Assembly: GCA_958496175.1 (NCBI GenBank)
Contig: OY292274.1
Span: 34,387,482-34,451,481, forward strand
Direction of reading: 5' to 3'
Length of the DNA: 64,000 nucleotides
DNA from: Sisyra terminalis
Lineage: Eukaryota > Arthropoda > Insecta > Neuroptera > Sisyridae
Part shown: positions 22,490 through 32,561 of the stretch, in pieces
Layout: each line of letters starts with the position of its first letter
How positions within the stretch are numbered: position 1 is the first letter of the stretch
Position numbers and translations under genes: made by a program
Notes under the pieces: model-generated
Databases searched by the model: none
What the model saw: only the letters and a program-made list of their open reading frames with translations
What the model was told of the DNA's origin: nothing

Positions 22490-24346
22490 ATGCCTCGAGC
22501 TCAATTGTCTCCAAAGCCGAAGGCGAAAAGAAAACAATGGACCAGAAATAATATGATTGAAGCTGTAAAAGCAGTAAGAGAAAAGAAAATGGGTTTAAAA
22601 AAGGCGGTTAAGCTTTACAATGTCCCAAAAACTACTCTGCAAAGGTTTGTGCACAGTGATCAGCCTCCCGAAGAAGTTGTAAAAACTACTATAGGGAGAA
22701 AACCTGTCCTGCCATCTCAACTTGAAGAAAACCTTGTGTCATACCTTCTCAATATGGAAAGCAAATTCTATGGCTTGACCCGTCAAGATGTTAGGAAAAT
22801 GGCCTATCAATTGGCTACAAAAAATAATATCAAACACCCGTTTAGAGATAACATAGCAGGTCGAGCTTGGCTTGATCATTTCTTATTACGCCACAAAGAT
22901 AAACTTTCCATTCGATCACCAACAGGAACTTCGAATGCTCGTGCTCAAGGTTTTAATAAAGAAGCAGTGGAAAAATTCTTTGATATCCTTGAAGAAGAAT
23001 TCCAAAAACATAATTTTCCTCCAGAGAGAATTTTCAACGTCGATGAAACCGGGTTATCTATCGTACAGAGTAAAATAGTTAAAGTGATTGGTATGCGAGG
23101 GAAAAGACAAGTAGGTAGCATAACTGCGGCTGAACGTGGATCACTGGTGACAGTGGTATCAGCAATGAGCGCTTGCGGCATATTTATTCCACCATTGCTG
23201 ATATTTCCCCGCAAAAACATGACGCAAACGTTAATGAAAGGAGCTCCGCCAGGTTCTATAGGAAGATGCCACCCATCAGGATGGATTCAGGCAAACTTGT
23301 TTACGGACTGGTTCCATCATTTCATTGAAAAGACCCACCTAACTGAAGCCTCACCTGTGCTTTTGATTCTTGATGGTCATTATTCGCATACACGCAATTT
23401 AGACGTTTTGATGGCAGCTAGAGCTAATAATGTCACAATTATTAGTTTACCTCCACATTCAACGCACAAGATGCAACCTCTTGACAGGGCTTTTATGGGT
23501 CCCTTAAAAACCTACTATAGTGAGGAAATTAGACAGTGGTTACTCACCTCCAACCAGGTGTTGACTCCATACGAAATAGCTGAATTGCTGGGACGTGCCT
23601 ATCTGAGGTGCCAAACAGGTACTATTGCTGTGAATGGATTCAGAGTAACTGGCATTTACCCGATGAATAGAAGTGTATTTACTGAAGCTGACTACATAGC
23701 AAGTTCAGATGGGAGTAATGTGACCACACTTCAACCTACTCAAGCTACTGATGATGACCTTCATCTGCCGTCTACAAGCACGCATGTGGCCGTTCAATTG
23801 CCGCAACCAGAACCTCAACCAGGCCCTAGTGGACAAACAAATCAAACTACCCTGCAAGCGATTGATAGCAATCCTGTTGTTCTCCCTGAAGATATTTTAC
23901 CGGTTCCAACACCAAAGAACAAAAAATCTACCAGAGGCCGCAAGTCGTCTGCCGCTACTTTGCTGACTGGATCTCCCTACAAACACCAACTTGAGGAGTC
24001 AATCAAATCTATAGCGCAGAGAGGAAAAGGTCGAGGAAGAGCTCGGGGACGTAGTGGAAGGCAGGGTATGCCAAACCCTTCTAGATCTCGCTCGAACAGG
24101 CGGGAATCTTCCTCTTCGGATACTACGATGTCATCTGTTTCTTCAGGTAAAACTGCGGTGGCAGAAAATTATACCACACAAGCTCAGCCCACAAGCCACG
24201 ATGATTATTGTATTTTTTGTTCAGAATGTTTCTCAAATAATCAACAGGGTGAAATTTGGATTCAGTGCCAATCTTGTGAGTTGTGGGCACATATTGATTG
24301 CTCAGGATGCGAAAAAGAATATTATATTTGTGATTATTGTAAATAA
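22490..24346 (+). CDS. Pogo/CENP-B-type DDE transposase with C-terminal PHD-like finger
   Basis: The start MPRAQLSPKPKAKRKQ at 22490 is chosen because it follows a good splice acceptor and the upstream in-frame ATG (22430) lies in the predicted intron; 618 aa. Order: pipsqueak-type helix-turn-helix (about 18-50, MGLKKAVKLYNVPKTTLQRF), CENP-B-type DNA-binding domain (about 65-145), DDE_1 catalytic core with NVDETG (Asp185), LILDGHYSH (Asp295) and QPLDRAFMGPLK (Asp332), spacing D-109-D-36-D, then a low-complexity basic stretch, and a terminal zinc finger with CIFCSEC, WIQCQSC, WAHIDC and CDYC that fits a C4HC3 PHD-like pattern. All three acidic residues are present and the frame is unbroken. 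It would bind the terminal repeats and cut and paste the element; a PHD finger suggests histone-tail targeting, which is inference. Confidence 0.92.
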   Translation: MPRAQLSPKPKAKRKQWTRNNMIEAVKAVREKKMGLKKAVKLYNVPKTTLQRFVHSDQPPEEVVKTTIGRKPVLPSQLEENLVSYLLNMESKFYGLTRQDVRKMAYQLATKNNIKHPFRDNIAGRAWLDHFLLRHKDKLSIRSPTGTSNARAQGFNKEAVEKFFDILEEEFQKHNFPPERIFNVDETGLSIVQSKIVKVIGMRGKRQVGSITAAERGSLVTVVSAMSACGIFIPPLLIFPRKNMTQTLMKGAPPGSIGRCHPSGWIQANLFTDWFHHFIEKTHLTEASPVLLILDGHYSHTRNLDVLMAARANNVTIISLPPHSTHKMQPLDRAFMGPLKTYYSEEIRQWLLTSNQVLTPYEIAELLGRAYLRCQTGTIAVNGFRVTGIYPMNRSVFTEADYIASSDGSNVTTLQPTQATDDDLHLPSTSTHVAVQLPQPEPQPGPSGQTNQTTLQAIDSNPVVLPEDILPVPTPKNKKSTRGRKSSAATLLTGSPYKHQLEESIKSIAQRGKGRGRARGRSGRQGMPNPSRSRSNRRESSSSDTTMSSVSSGKTAVAENYTTQAQPTSHDDYCIFCSECFSNNQQGEIWIQCQSCELWAHIDCSGCEKEYYICDYCK

Positions 24347-24360
24347 AGTTGTTTCATACT

Positions 24361-24395
24361 TGTAATTTGGAACCCGGGTTCCGTAATACCCGCAC
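24361..24395. repeat. Subterminal palindrome, right side of the pogo element
   Basis: GTAATTTGGAACCCGGGTTC followed by CGTAATACCCGCA: an inverted partner of 22420-22456, located just after the transposase stop codon. Confidence 0.8.
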
Positions 24396-24629
24396 CAAAA
24401 CTCAAAACACGTTTTTTTCATTTAGTCAATAAACGTAATTATTTCCTATAACGAGTTGTTTTATTTTGTTAATCGTTCCTAATATAATAGCTAATAAGTT
24501 TTGAAGTATACAAAGCCATATTTCAAGATGATTAGTCAAATAGTTTTATTTAAATATTCAAAAAACAAAGTAGGGTTCCAAATTACCACCCCTTCCTCTA
24601 ATTTTATCATTATTATATCACGATTAAGA

Positions 24630-25310
24630 AATGCAATACTGGGATATCGAGTACTGGTATTTTGAGTCATTTGTACAATTGTATAATACCGGTATTCATA
24701 AGTTTATATACCGTTTTTTGGTATTTACTAGTATTTTTTTAAATTATTTTCAGTATATGTTCAGGGTTCGCCATCATTGCAAAATAGTATACGTTTTTGT
24801 CTCTATGACGCCCTAACGGGTGAAAATAATTAGGCTGTGAATACAAAGTTGGAATTAAAAAATGTCTTAGGGTATTTACATAGCTACATAACTATGATGA
24901 TTTTAAAAATGAAAATGAAAAAGAAGGAAAAAATCTAACTAATTCGAATTTGATTAAGTTTATAATAAATTTTCTTTAAATATTTTACTCACAAACCTAT
25001 CCACATTCGCAAGAATTCGGTAGAATTATCGAAGATGATGATGACCATGATGACACTTGTGTCGCTAATGAAAAGTAATTGTCTCTCGAAGAAAAGTTAG
25101 AGTTATCGATAACTAAAAAAATTTCAACAAACCAAAATGCAATACAGAAATCAGTTACACTCAAAACCATCCGACAAGTATTTGATTTATTTGGAGATGA
25201 GGGATTTAGAAGATATAAAATTCTAAATATCAATTCACTAATATTAAAAAATCTAACCTGAACTATCTGGTATGACATACAATACTCTACCAAAAAAGAA
25301 ATCAGCATAA
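24630..25310 (+). pseudogene. Decayed hAT-type transposon remnant
   Basis: The left part (24630-24735) is rich in AATACCGGTATT-like words, typical of hAT subterminal DNA. At about 25015-25260 a broken frame reads DDDDHDDTCVANEK, a stop, then SLEEKLELSITKKIST and LKTIRQVFDLFGDEG. From memory this resembles the linker and 'KTIxxEFxLF' stretch upstream of the C-terminal dimerisation region in ZBED-like hAT transposases; the hATC region itself is missing. Assignment is by resemblance, not a search. Confidence 0.5.
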
Positions 25311-25466
25311 AATAATTTATTTTTTAATTGAAATATGTGCCGATAAATTGCTCCCTAAATGCAGCAGCAGAATCTGTAATTGCTCCAGGTCTATAACCAT
25401 TGGTTTATTGAAAACCAAGATTTCAAAAGAATTAATTGTTGAAAAATAAACACTTTTGAACTCATG

Positions 25467-25722
25467 TTCCTTTTCGGTTGGTCAATATCTGACAACGTTG
25501 CATTTTCTACTTTGTTTTTTATTCTTTTAGCAATTATTTTGTTAATGCAATTCTAATATGGTATTTCTAATACCTTATTTCTAATTTCTTATATCTAATG
25601 TGGTATTTTCTCTTTTGTGGCTAAATTTTCATTGTGGGCCGATTTATCCTCGAATAGAATAAATACAAAGCCGAAAATGCAACGTTGCCAGATATTGACT
25701 GACCTAAAAGAGACTTGAGGCC
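25467..25722. mobile_element. MITE (GTTGCCAGA family), full-length copy
   Basis: Left CTGACAACGTTGCATTTTCT and right AAAATGCAACGTTGCCAGAT are inverted repeats, extended outward to a CCTAAAAGAGACTTGAG end. The centre carries the TTTGTGGCTAAATTTTCATT and GCCGATTTAT blocks shared by the other copies. Confidence 0.75.
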
Positions 25723-25916
25723 ACTTTTGAACAGATTTTGCTGGAATATTTTGGAACAATTATGAATTATGTTGAAGCATTCGGTATTAGCTGCCAGTAT
25801 TAAATCCGTCTCTGAGTAACTTCCATGAGCTCATGGACAAACCCTAACGTTGATATCATGTATCTATAGATATAGTAATTAAAATATATATTAGTGATCA
25901 ATTACGAGATAAAATA

Positions 25917-26085
25917 GGCTACTGGTGGCCGAGTGGTCAAGGTAACCGGTCCAAAATTAGTAGGTGTTGGATTCGAATCTCGTATCGAGAAAGTTTTCGA
26001 TATTTCTCGCTGAAGGATTTTTACTAACCCTAGAGTCACTAAACACCTTAGTAGTTACAAAGTGACGGTAAATAACATCTAAAAA
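25917..26085 (+). repeat. tRNA-derived SINE, best copy
   Basis: The head has a Pol III A box TGGCCGAGTGG (25926-25936) and B box GGATTCGAATC (25969-25979), matching Leu/Ser-type tRNA promoters. The body runs through ATATTTCTCG and CCCTAGAGTCACT to a GTGACGGTAAATAA tail. Other copies: 27569-27735 (+), 33855-33978 (-), 44022-44176 (-), and decayed copies at 1475 and 5433. Confidence 0.85.
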
Positions 26086-26441
26086 TTATTTCATAGGTGT
26101 ATATAATACTTATTAAAATTATTCAAATAATAGGCATCTGATAATCAAGTAAATCTGTATACAAGATTTTGTAACGAAACTTTCCGAATTATATTCTCAT
26201 GTTATACACGATCGTTTACTGAACCCATCTGTTTAAGTACCAGGCGACGAGCAAATTTATTTGCAATTGGAAAATAACAGCTGCGGTCCAATTTTCCCCT
26301 TGGCAAGTTTTCCTTTTTCGTCTTCCTCTCGTTCCTTCTATATTATCTATAGTGTAAAAATAAAATTTTCTATAACTATGATATACCTGTTTGTTCTCTT
26401 TCTATGAATGTATAAATAAAGAAAAAGAGTGTTTATAAAAG

Positions 26442-26447
26442 TTTATT
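26442..26447 (-). promoter_or_regulatory. Likely poly(A) signal of the bHLH gene
   Basis: TTTATT on the plus strand (AATAAA on the coding strand), about 66 bp beyond the bHLH stop codon. Confidence 0.45.
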
Positions 26448-26512
26448 TATAAATTATTTTATACAAATATATAACAAAAAATAATTGAAGTTTAGTATTG
26501 TTTAGTGCCAAA

Positions 26513-27065
26513 TTAAGCGTCCAAAACATGGTTCAAGTAAGCAATATAACAAATAGCAAGACGTAGAATTTCAATTTTCGATAGCTTTTTATCAGGAGGT
26601 AGAGTAGGAAGTAGTTTTCTAAGTTCAGCAAAAGCGACATTGAAAGCTTCAACACGAATTCGTTCTCGTGTCGCGTGTGCTGTGCGATATTTTTGAGTCG
26701 CGCGACGTCGGCGTCTTCGTTCTTCGCGACTTAAAGCTCCCATTTCACCACGAATTTCCCTATGCATATATAATACGAACAAAATTTCAATAAACATGAC
26801 AAGAAAATTGATATTTGTAGTATCGTTATATGTCGCCAAAGCTACTTTCAGATCATAAATCATGGGGGAAAATGATAAACAAAAATTGTATCATATAGAA
26901 AAAAAATATGAAACAACTCGCATTTATACTTTCATTTTACCTGCGACGAATGATTGGAATGTAATTGGATGTATCTGTGATCGTTTGCAAAACTTCTCGG
27001 TGACTTGCATCCACGTAGACGTCAGAAGTAAAACTAGGGGATGATGTTTCCTCCCCACAGCTCAT
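26513..27065 (-). CDS. HLH4C: bHLH transcription factor, NHLH1/2 (HLH4C) type
   Basis: Two exons on the minus strand, 27065-26941 and 26759-26513, joined by GTAAAA...TGCATAG in phase (AG + G gives Arg), 123 aa. The C-terminal half is the bHLH: a run of arginines after LSREER, the basic region [18 protein letters not shown] with the E-box-contacting Glu and Arg, helix 1 [12 protein letters not shown], loop PDKKLSK, helix 2 [20 protein letters not shown] to the stop. This is nearly identical to vertebrate NHLH1/2 and Drosophila HLH4C, neuronal class II factors that dimerise with E proteins. The N-terminus is short and variable, as in the family. Met at 27065 is the first in-frame ATG of the exon; the exon is open further upstream to an acceptor-like TTTCAG near 27115, so an additional 5' exon, and a longer protein, is possible. 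Confidence 0.9.
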
Positions 27066-27568
27066 GGCATCACGACGTCGTCGTACAGCCGAAACCGGAC
27101 CCACTGAAACTAACTGAAAATTTAGTCGAAAATAAAGCAAAGAAATTTCTTATGAACAACCTTAAATCGAACTTGCCAATAATTTTTAAGCAAATATCCG
27201 CTCAATAAATAAATAACCCTATATAATATAAATAAGATTAAACAAGAAGGGTGAACTGAGGGAATAAACGAACGTTCCCAGAGGAATTGAAGCCAAATAG
27301 AAATGGAAAATATGTCGTAGGTAAAGTTGAGGAATACATCTAAAACCCTCACTAGAAAAGCTTGTGTTTTAATGTTTAATGCGATTGAAAGACGAAATCA
27401 TTCTTTATTGCCTCAAATCAACATAAACTTGTGTTTTGTTTAGACCATTTTAAGAATTTACTATCCCCATGTGAATTTGTTGTTCAGTCGTTCAGGCAAA
27501 TATTTGTGTCATTTGCCGCTTAAAATCGGTCATAGAAAGATTGGAAAATCTCAGTTTTATATTGAATA

Positions 27569-27735
27569 GCCTACTGGTGATCGAGTAGTCTAGGTAACCG
27601 TTCCAAAACTGGTAGATGTTGGGTTCGATCCTAGTATCAAGCAAATTTTCAATATTTCTCGATTATGAATTTTTATTAACCCTAGAGTCACTTAAGACCT
27701 TAGTAGTTATAAAGCGACGGTAAATAACAATTTAA
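27569..27735 (+). repeat. tRNA-derived SINE copy
   Basis: Closely follows 25917-26085: CCTACTGGTGATCGAGTAGT head, GGGTTCGATCC B box, AACCCTAGAGTCACTTAAGA and CGACGGTAAATAAC tail. The A box is mutated (TGATCGAGTAG). Confidence 0.8.
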
Positions 27736-29117
27736 AAAAAAATACATGAATAATAATTGACCAACACCAAAAGTTTGCTACAATTTTTCAAAAATTACTC
27801 TTTGTTTGTTGTATATCAATTTCACCATTATATGTAGTGATGGCTCAAAGATTATGGTAAGTTTTCAAAACTTTTCCGGTGTCTCCACGTGCAGTTCATA
27901 AAACGAGCTTATGAATTCTGAGATTCCATTTATGGGAATTGATGCTAGATTTCCAATACCTACATATTAAAAAAAATGTGTGTTGCTCACACGCAATAGG
28001 AGTGCAACTTTCAAAAATGTAAGCTTCAAGATAATGAGACGAATGTAAAATTTCAGGAATAGGATAATTAGGATTTAGTTATGATAATATTGATGTCAAG
28101 CTTAAATTTTAGAGGTGTAGTATCGACTATAGAGGACTCAGGTTTAAATATTTTTTACCACGAAATTGATTCGGAAATCTTATTTCTCTGTCATTTATAT
28201 TTGGATAAATATGGAAAGATGTAGATACTGTAGTTTGTATTACAGAATTTAAAAATATTGGTAGGTACTATAAAAATTGTTCGAAAAATTCGAGTATATT
28301 TTTATATGTTTAGCTCATTGAAAAGAGTTTTCGATGGTGATCGTGACCCTGATTTTGTACTTTTCTAAAATATTTCCGACTTTTGCCATCAAAAATTTTA
28401 ATAACTTATGATTTCTGAGGGTCTCTATTACATTCCAGCCTGTAATATTTCGTAGATAATATTTCCTAGATTACAATGTTACATTGTAATTTTTATTAAA
28501 AAAGTTTTTTTCTTTGTATACTTACTATGGTATAGTGATCCTGTAAAGCTATTTAAACTAGTTAACATTTTTTTTTTAAATTACGAACTTTTAAGTTTCA
28601 CCGTTCGATATACTGAAAGAATGTTATTAACGCCCAAAATGCAAGGTAAAAAGTCTAACAATTTTGAATTGACATAGTTTTTTTTTCAATACTATAGTAA
28701 AAAATTAAGACATCATCAAATTAAGAGTAAATTTTGGAGGATCCAAACTCTTTCCTTATAGTGTGAGAATGGGCGATCAATATGAAATCAGGTGGTAATT
28801 GAAGGGGTGATTTTGAAAGTTTGGAAGTTCTGACTTTTTGTCTTAAAAAAAAGTTTTAAAAAATAAAAAAAAAATAAAAAAAAATTGGAATCATAAAATT
28901 TTCTTAAATGCGTATATATAATAAAGTTTTCTTAGATTACCTACATAACATAGCTTTCAAGTATGTTATGGGCGATTAATGTTGAGTATCGTTGGGCGAA
29001 ACATAAACCTTTCTTATTACATTTTTTTTTTAAAATACTGAAATTCAAATTAAGTTTTAATAATTTTTGACAACTAGAGCTCTTAAATGCACTGCGAAAG
29101 AACACAAAATTCAACAA

Positions 29118-29232
29118 TAAAAGGGAAAATTATACGATATTAGAATTAAATTAACAAAAAATCGCGAATTAAATTGAAAACAAAGTAGAAAATGAAAAGT
29201 TGCCAGATTTTGACGTCGTTAAGTGGAACATG
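29118..29232 (+). mobile_element. MITE fragment (GTTGCCAGA family), right half
   Basis: AAAAGGGAAAATTATACGAT, then AATCGCGAATTAAATTGAAA and AAAGTTGCCAGATTTTGACG. No left half is visible. Confidence 0.6.
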
Positions 29233-29309
29233 AGTCAACTAAATAATCTAAGATTTTATTGGAAGAGTAGAATTTTGAGAATACACAACCTTAAAAATAT
29301 CAGCTTTTT

Positions 29310-29466
29310 ATTCAATTTGCGATTTTTTGTTAATTCAATTCTAATACGGTATAATTTTCCCTTTTGTGGCTATATTTTCTTAATGAACCGATTTATTCGC
29401 GAATTAAATTAAAAACAATGTAGAAAACACAACGTTGTCAGATTTGACTATACTAAAAGGGACTTG
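29310..29466 (+). mobile_element. MITE fragment (GTTGCCAGA family), right half
   Basis: Second copy directly after the first: CCCTTTTGTGGCTATATTTT, CGATTTATTCGCGAATTAAA, CACAACGTTGTCAGATTTGA, then CTAAAAGGGACTTGAG. Confidence 0.65.
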
Positions 29467-29641
29467 AGCCAAAATATCCCTGGATACTCGTTTCCCTGGA
29501 CCCTTACAATCCAAATTCAATCCTAGACTTTATTTTATGAATGGTTTTTATGAAATTTGGGAGCGAATAGAATATTGATAGATTATCACCATAAGTTCCT
29601 AAGATATTCAACAATGTTTAGATTCGGAGACAGGTACGCTA

Positions 29642-29745
29642 GAATAGTAAGTATAAGTATAGGTAGGTATAGGTATAGAGTAGGTATAGGTAGGTAGAAT
29701 AGGTATAGGAATAGAATAGGTATAGATAAGTAATAGGTACATCAA
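29642..29745. repeat. GGTATA-type imperfect tandem repeat
   Basis: About 100 bp made of TAGGTA, TAGGTATA and GAATAGGTATAG variants. Confidence 0.85.
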
Positions 29746-29956
29746 AAGTTTTGACTGAATTCTTTGACAACACTGAGTTCATTAAACATTTAGAAATCAA
29801 TTTAAAATTAATGTTGCAAAATACAAATTTGAAAATTCAAAGTTTTCTCAATTTAAGACAAAATTTTATAAAATATTTCCTAATAAGAGGAATAAATTGA
29901 TTGACCGGCCAATGCTTAAATCATCTTATCACAGTATCAAATCCTATTACCTAAAC

Positions 29957-30206
29957 CAGAGATGGTGAACCTATGACCCGTGGGTCAGACACTGACTCAT
30001 GTAAAGCTCTTTAATTGACCCACGATGATTAGGCAACCCTTTTTATGTTACGTTTGTAGAAAGAGACTCCCATAGCACTTGTATCGCCCTGTTTCACCTC
30101 GTGAGGCGCTAATGGACGTCATGCACATTAGTGACCCACGAGCTAGTACTAAAAAAAATTATGAACAAAATTTGACCCACGCCTCAAAAAGGTTCACCAT
30201 CCATCA
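29957..30206. mobile_element. Inverted-repeat element, hAT-like ends
   Basis: Left end CAGAGATGGTGAACCTATGA, then CCCGTGGGTCA; right end TGACCCACG followed by AGGTTCACCATC. The outer boundary on the right and the target duplication are unclear. A GTGACCCACGAGCTAGT block repeats the motif internally. Confidence 0.55.
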
Positions 30207-31039
30207 TTTAGCCGCTAAATAAGCACAGATTACAAAAAACTAATATTGGTGCTGAAATTATAACAATGCAATTTTACTGTAGTTTGGAAAAATTGGGGCG
30301 TGACGTATAGTTTTGCCTCATAGCAATTCTTCACAAATTTCTTTTTGATTTTTTAAAATTTGGTAGTTCTTCCCATTTTACATAAGGTTTCATGAATTTC
30401 TTAGGAGCAAATACTTATATTAAACCTGATGCATAAATGTTTTCATCTCCTTGATCACATTTTCGATTAAAATGATTATTTTTCCAGAAATGAGAGATGG
30501 CTTGATTTTAATATTTTAATACTGTAGGTATATATCTTCCCTTATTCGTTCATTTCCGTATGATCAAAACTTAGCATTATATAGATAGGTACATTTATAA
30601 TTAATATTGCAATGTTCAGTAGGTACTTCTAATCTTGCTTTCAAATTAACAAACGATTTGAACACGTAGATGAAAAAATAGGTTTGTTTTTCACTTACAC
30701 CTACGGTTGCTATTCGATTTCTATTGGAAAAATATTAAACTGTTCAACTCCTGTTTAAACCATATATTCTATATATATTTGAGGCTAATTAGAAAACACC
30801 AGAAGAATGTTAATCTCAAAGACTAATGGAATTCATCATAATCAAAATTGTTTTTGAATGTGAAAAATAAAAGATAGGTATATAAGTAGGTAATGTTGTA
30901 AAAAATTTTAAAAAAATGTTTCAAAATTATGTGCTATTATATAAAAAATAAGTTCTACACGTTTTACTCGACATCATTATTTTTTTTACATGGATGCCCA
31001 CTTTTCTCGATAACAACTGATGTTTATGGGTCTTCTAAC

Positions 31040-31264
31040 CAGTAGCGTTGAGGATGCAGGGAAGTATGGTCCCGGGCGGCACATGTAAATGGGGCGGCAT
31101 ATTAACATTGATAATTTCATAAAGGATTTTAATTTAAGAAAAACAGGAAGAGTACATTCTTAAAAAATTAAATAATTTAAAGGTAATTGAAGGTATTTTT
31201 ACCAATTTTGTTGACTAATAATGAAAATCAGCCCCGGGCGGCGAAAAATCAGGCTCCGCCACTG
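31040..31264. mobile_element. Small hAT-like element with 8-bp target duplication
   Basis: Ends CAGTAGCG and CCGCCACTG (reverse CAGTGGCGG). Flanks CTTCTAAC (31032-31039) and CTTCTAGC (31265-31272) match 7/8. The interior shares CCCGGGCGGC, ATTGATAATTTCATAAA and GGCGGCGAAAAAT with the copy at 19160-19412. Confidence 0.7.
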
Positions 31265-31802
31265 CTTCTAGCAGTTTCTGTGTTTTTGTTTTTCCATAGA
31301 AAGAACCAACAAAATTTAGAGCAATTCAAATGTAGAGGAGAGGTAAATGAAATAATTTCGAGAAAAAAAATATTTTCGAATTTTCTAATCTTACTTTCGC
31401 TAGTTTAAAATATAAATTTTTCTTTTTGAAATATCTCTAGGTTTATCAAGACCGAATGATTAGTTTCCGAGAAATCTCAAATCTTGAATCTCAACTTTTA
31501 AAGCTTTGCAAAAATAGGAAACATAAAGACAAAATATTTGTTTATATTTGAAATTATATACTACCATGTAAAGAGAATGGACAAAATGACCACAAACCTG
31601 GAAAATCTGGAATTATCAGAGAATTTAACTCAACCTTGAAATATCAGGGAATTGGAAACAATACCAGGAAATTTTAAAAATTTTAAACCATTCCTAAACT
31701 AGTAGGTAGTACGATTTTGCTCATCTTTAAACTCGTTAAAGATAATCTTTCAAAGAATAAGTGTACCAAATTTGATCAAAATCGGTTGAGGAGAAGTTAT
31801 TC

Positions 31803-31866
31803 TAAGACTATAGGAGTATAGGAGACTATAGGACGACTATAAGTTATAGGAGAATATAGGAGTTAT
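31803..31866. repeat. TATAGGAG-type imperfect tandem repeat
   Basis: Units such as CTATAGGAGTATAGGAGA repeat over about 60 bp. Confidence 0.7.
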
Positions 31867-32130
31867 TCTAATAACACGGTCAGTTATATTACATGTTTAT
31901 AAATTTCTAAACTATTAATTTTTTTTTCAATCTTTACAATTAATAAATACATGTGATGGAAATATTAGAGCAAAATTTCACTATGAGAACAAATGCAATA
32001 CTTTCAAGTCATGGAAAAATATCAAAATTTTCATGGAAAACTTGGAATTTATCAGGAAACTTTAAAATTATTTATCTATGGTCAGTCTGATCAATTAAAA
32101 GTAAATTCATAGGAAAGACCAGAAAAAAAT

Positions 32131-32226
32131 GGTTCACTTATTTTCCAAAAAACAGAATAATAGATTCCTTATAACTTATTATAGTAAAAAACATCTACTA
32201 TTCTGTTTTTGGAAGATAAGTGAATC
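32131..32226. repeat. Short hairpin-forming inverted repeat
   Basis: The GGTTCACTTATTTTCC-AAAAAACAGAATAAT arm pairs with a matching ATTCTGTTTTTGGAAGATAA arm across a loop of about 25 bases, giving a stem of about 35 bp with few mismatches. The size would suit a miRNA-like precursor or a tiny MITE; nothing else supports either. Confidence 0.6.
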
Positions 32227-32561
32227 ATTTTTCAAAAATAGTCACCTAGGTAAATAGTTACCTAGAATTATTGATTCAATAATTACGTAGGTACATACTA
32301 AGGATATGCTATTTATTTAGAAATCGTAAAATGTTATAATCTTGTAAAAATGTTTAAGAATAAAGTAACTCACTTTTGCAAATGATTTAAATGTGCTCAG
32401 AACTATTCCAATTCTAAGGAAGATGTTTTTTTTTTTGAAATTCCAATTTTTTTTAACCAACCGCTTTTATAAAATGCAGTTCTCACTTATCAAATCTAAC
32501 GTTAAACTGAAACATTGGTACAAGTTACAGCATCCTTTTGGTCCTTGTGTGCAGCTCTACA

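Larger units (their letters stand above)
22031..24598 (+). mobile_element. Autonomous-looking pogo/Tigger-type DNA transposon
   Basis: The element is bounded by TA at 22029-22030 and 24599-24600, the duplication made by Tc1/mariner/pogo elements. The first 22 bases (GAGGAAGGGGTGGTAATTTG then GA) are exactly repeated inverted at the right end. It is 2568 bp long, encodes one uninterrupted transposase (22490-24346), and has a probable 5' UTR intron (donor GTAAGT at 22334, acceptor TTTCCAG ending 22487) and AATAAA words at 24342 and 24428. Intact ends, duplication and ORF suggest recent arrival and possible activity; only transposition assays or polymorphism would show that. Confidence 0.93.

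Noticed and set aside
25917..25990. Possible functional tRNA gene
   Set aside because: A and B boxes are present, but the sequence lacks a closed cloverleaf and continues into a repeated SINE body.
26760..26863. N-terminal extension [13 protein letters not shown] on the bHLH frame
   Set aside because: It reads through an intron; a good acceptor at 26760 and an in-phase upstream exon replace it.
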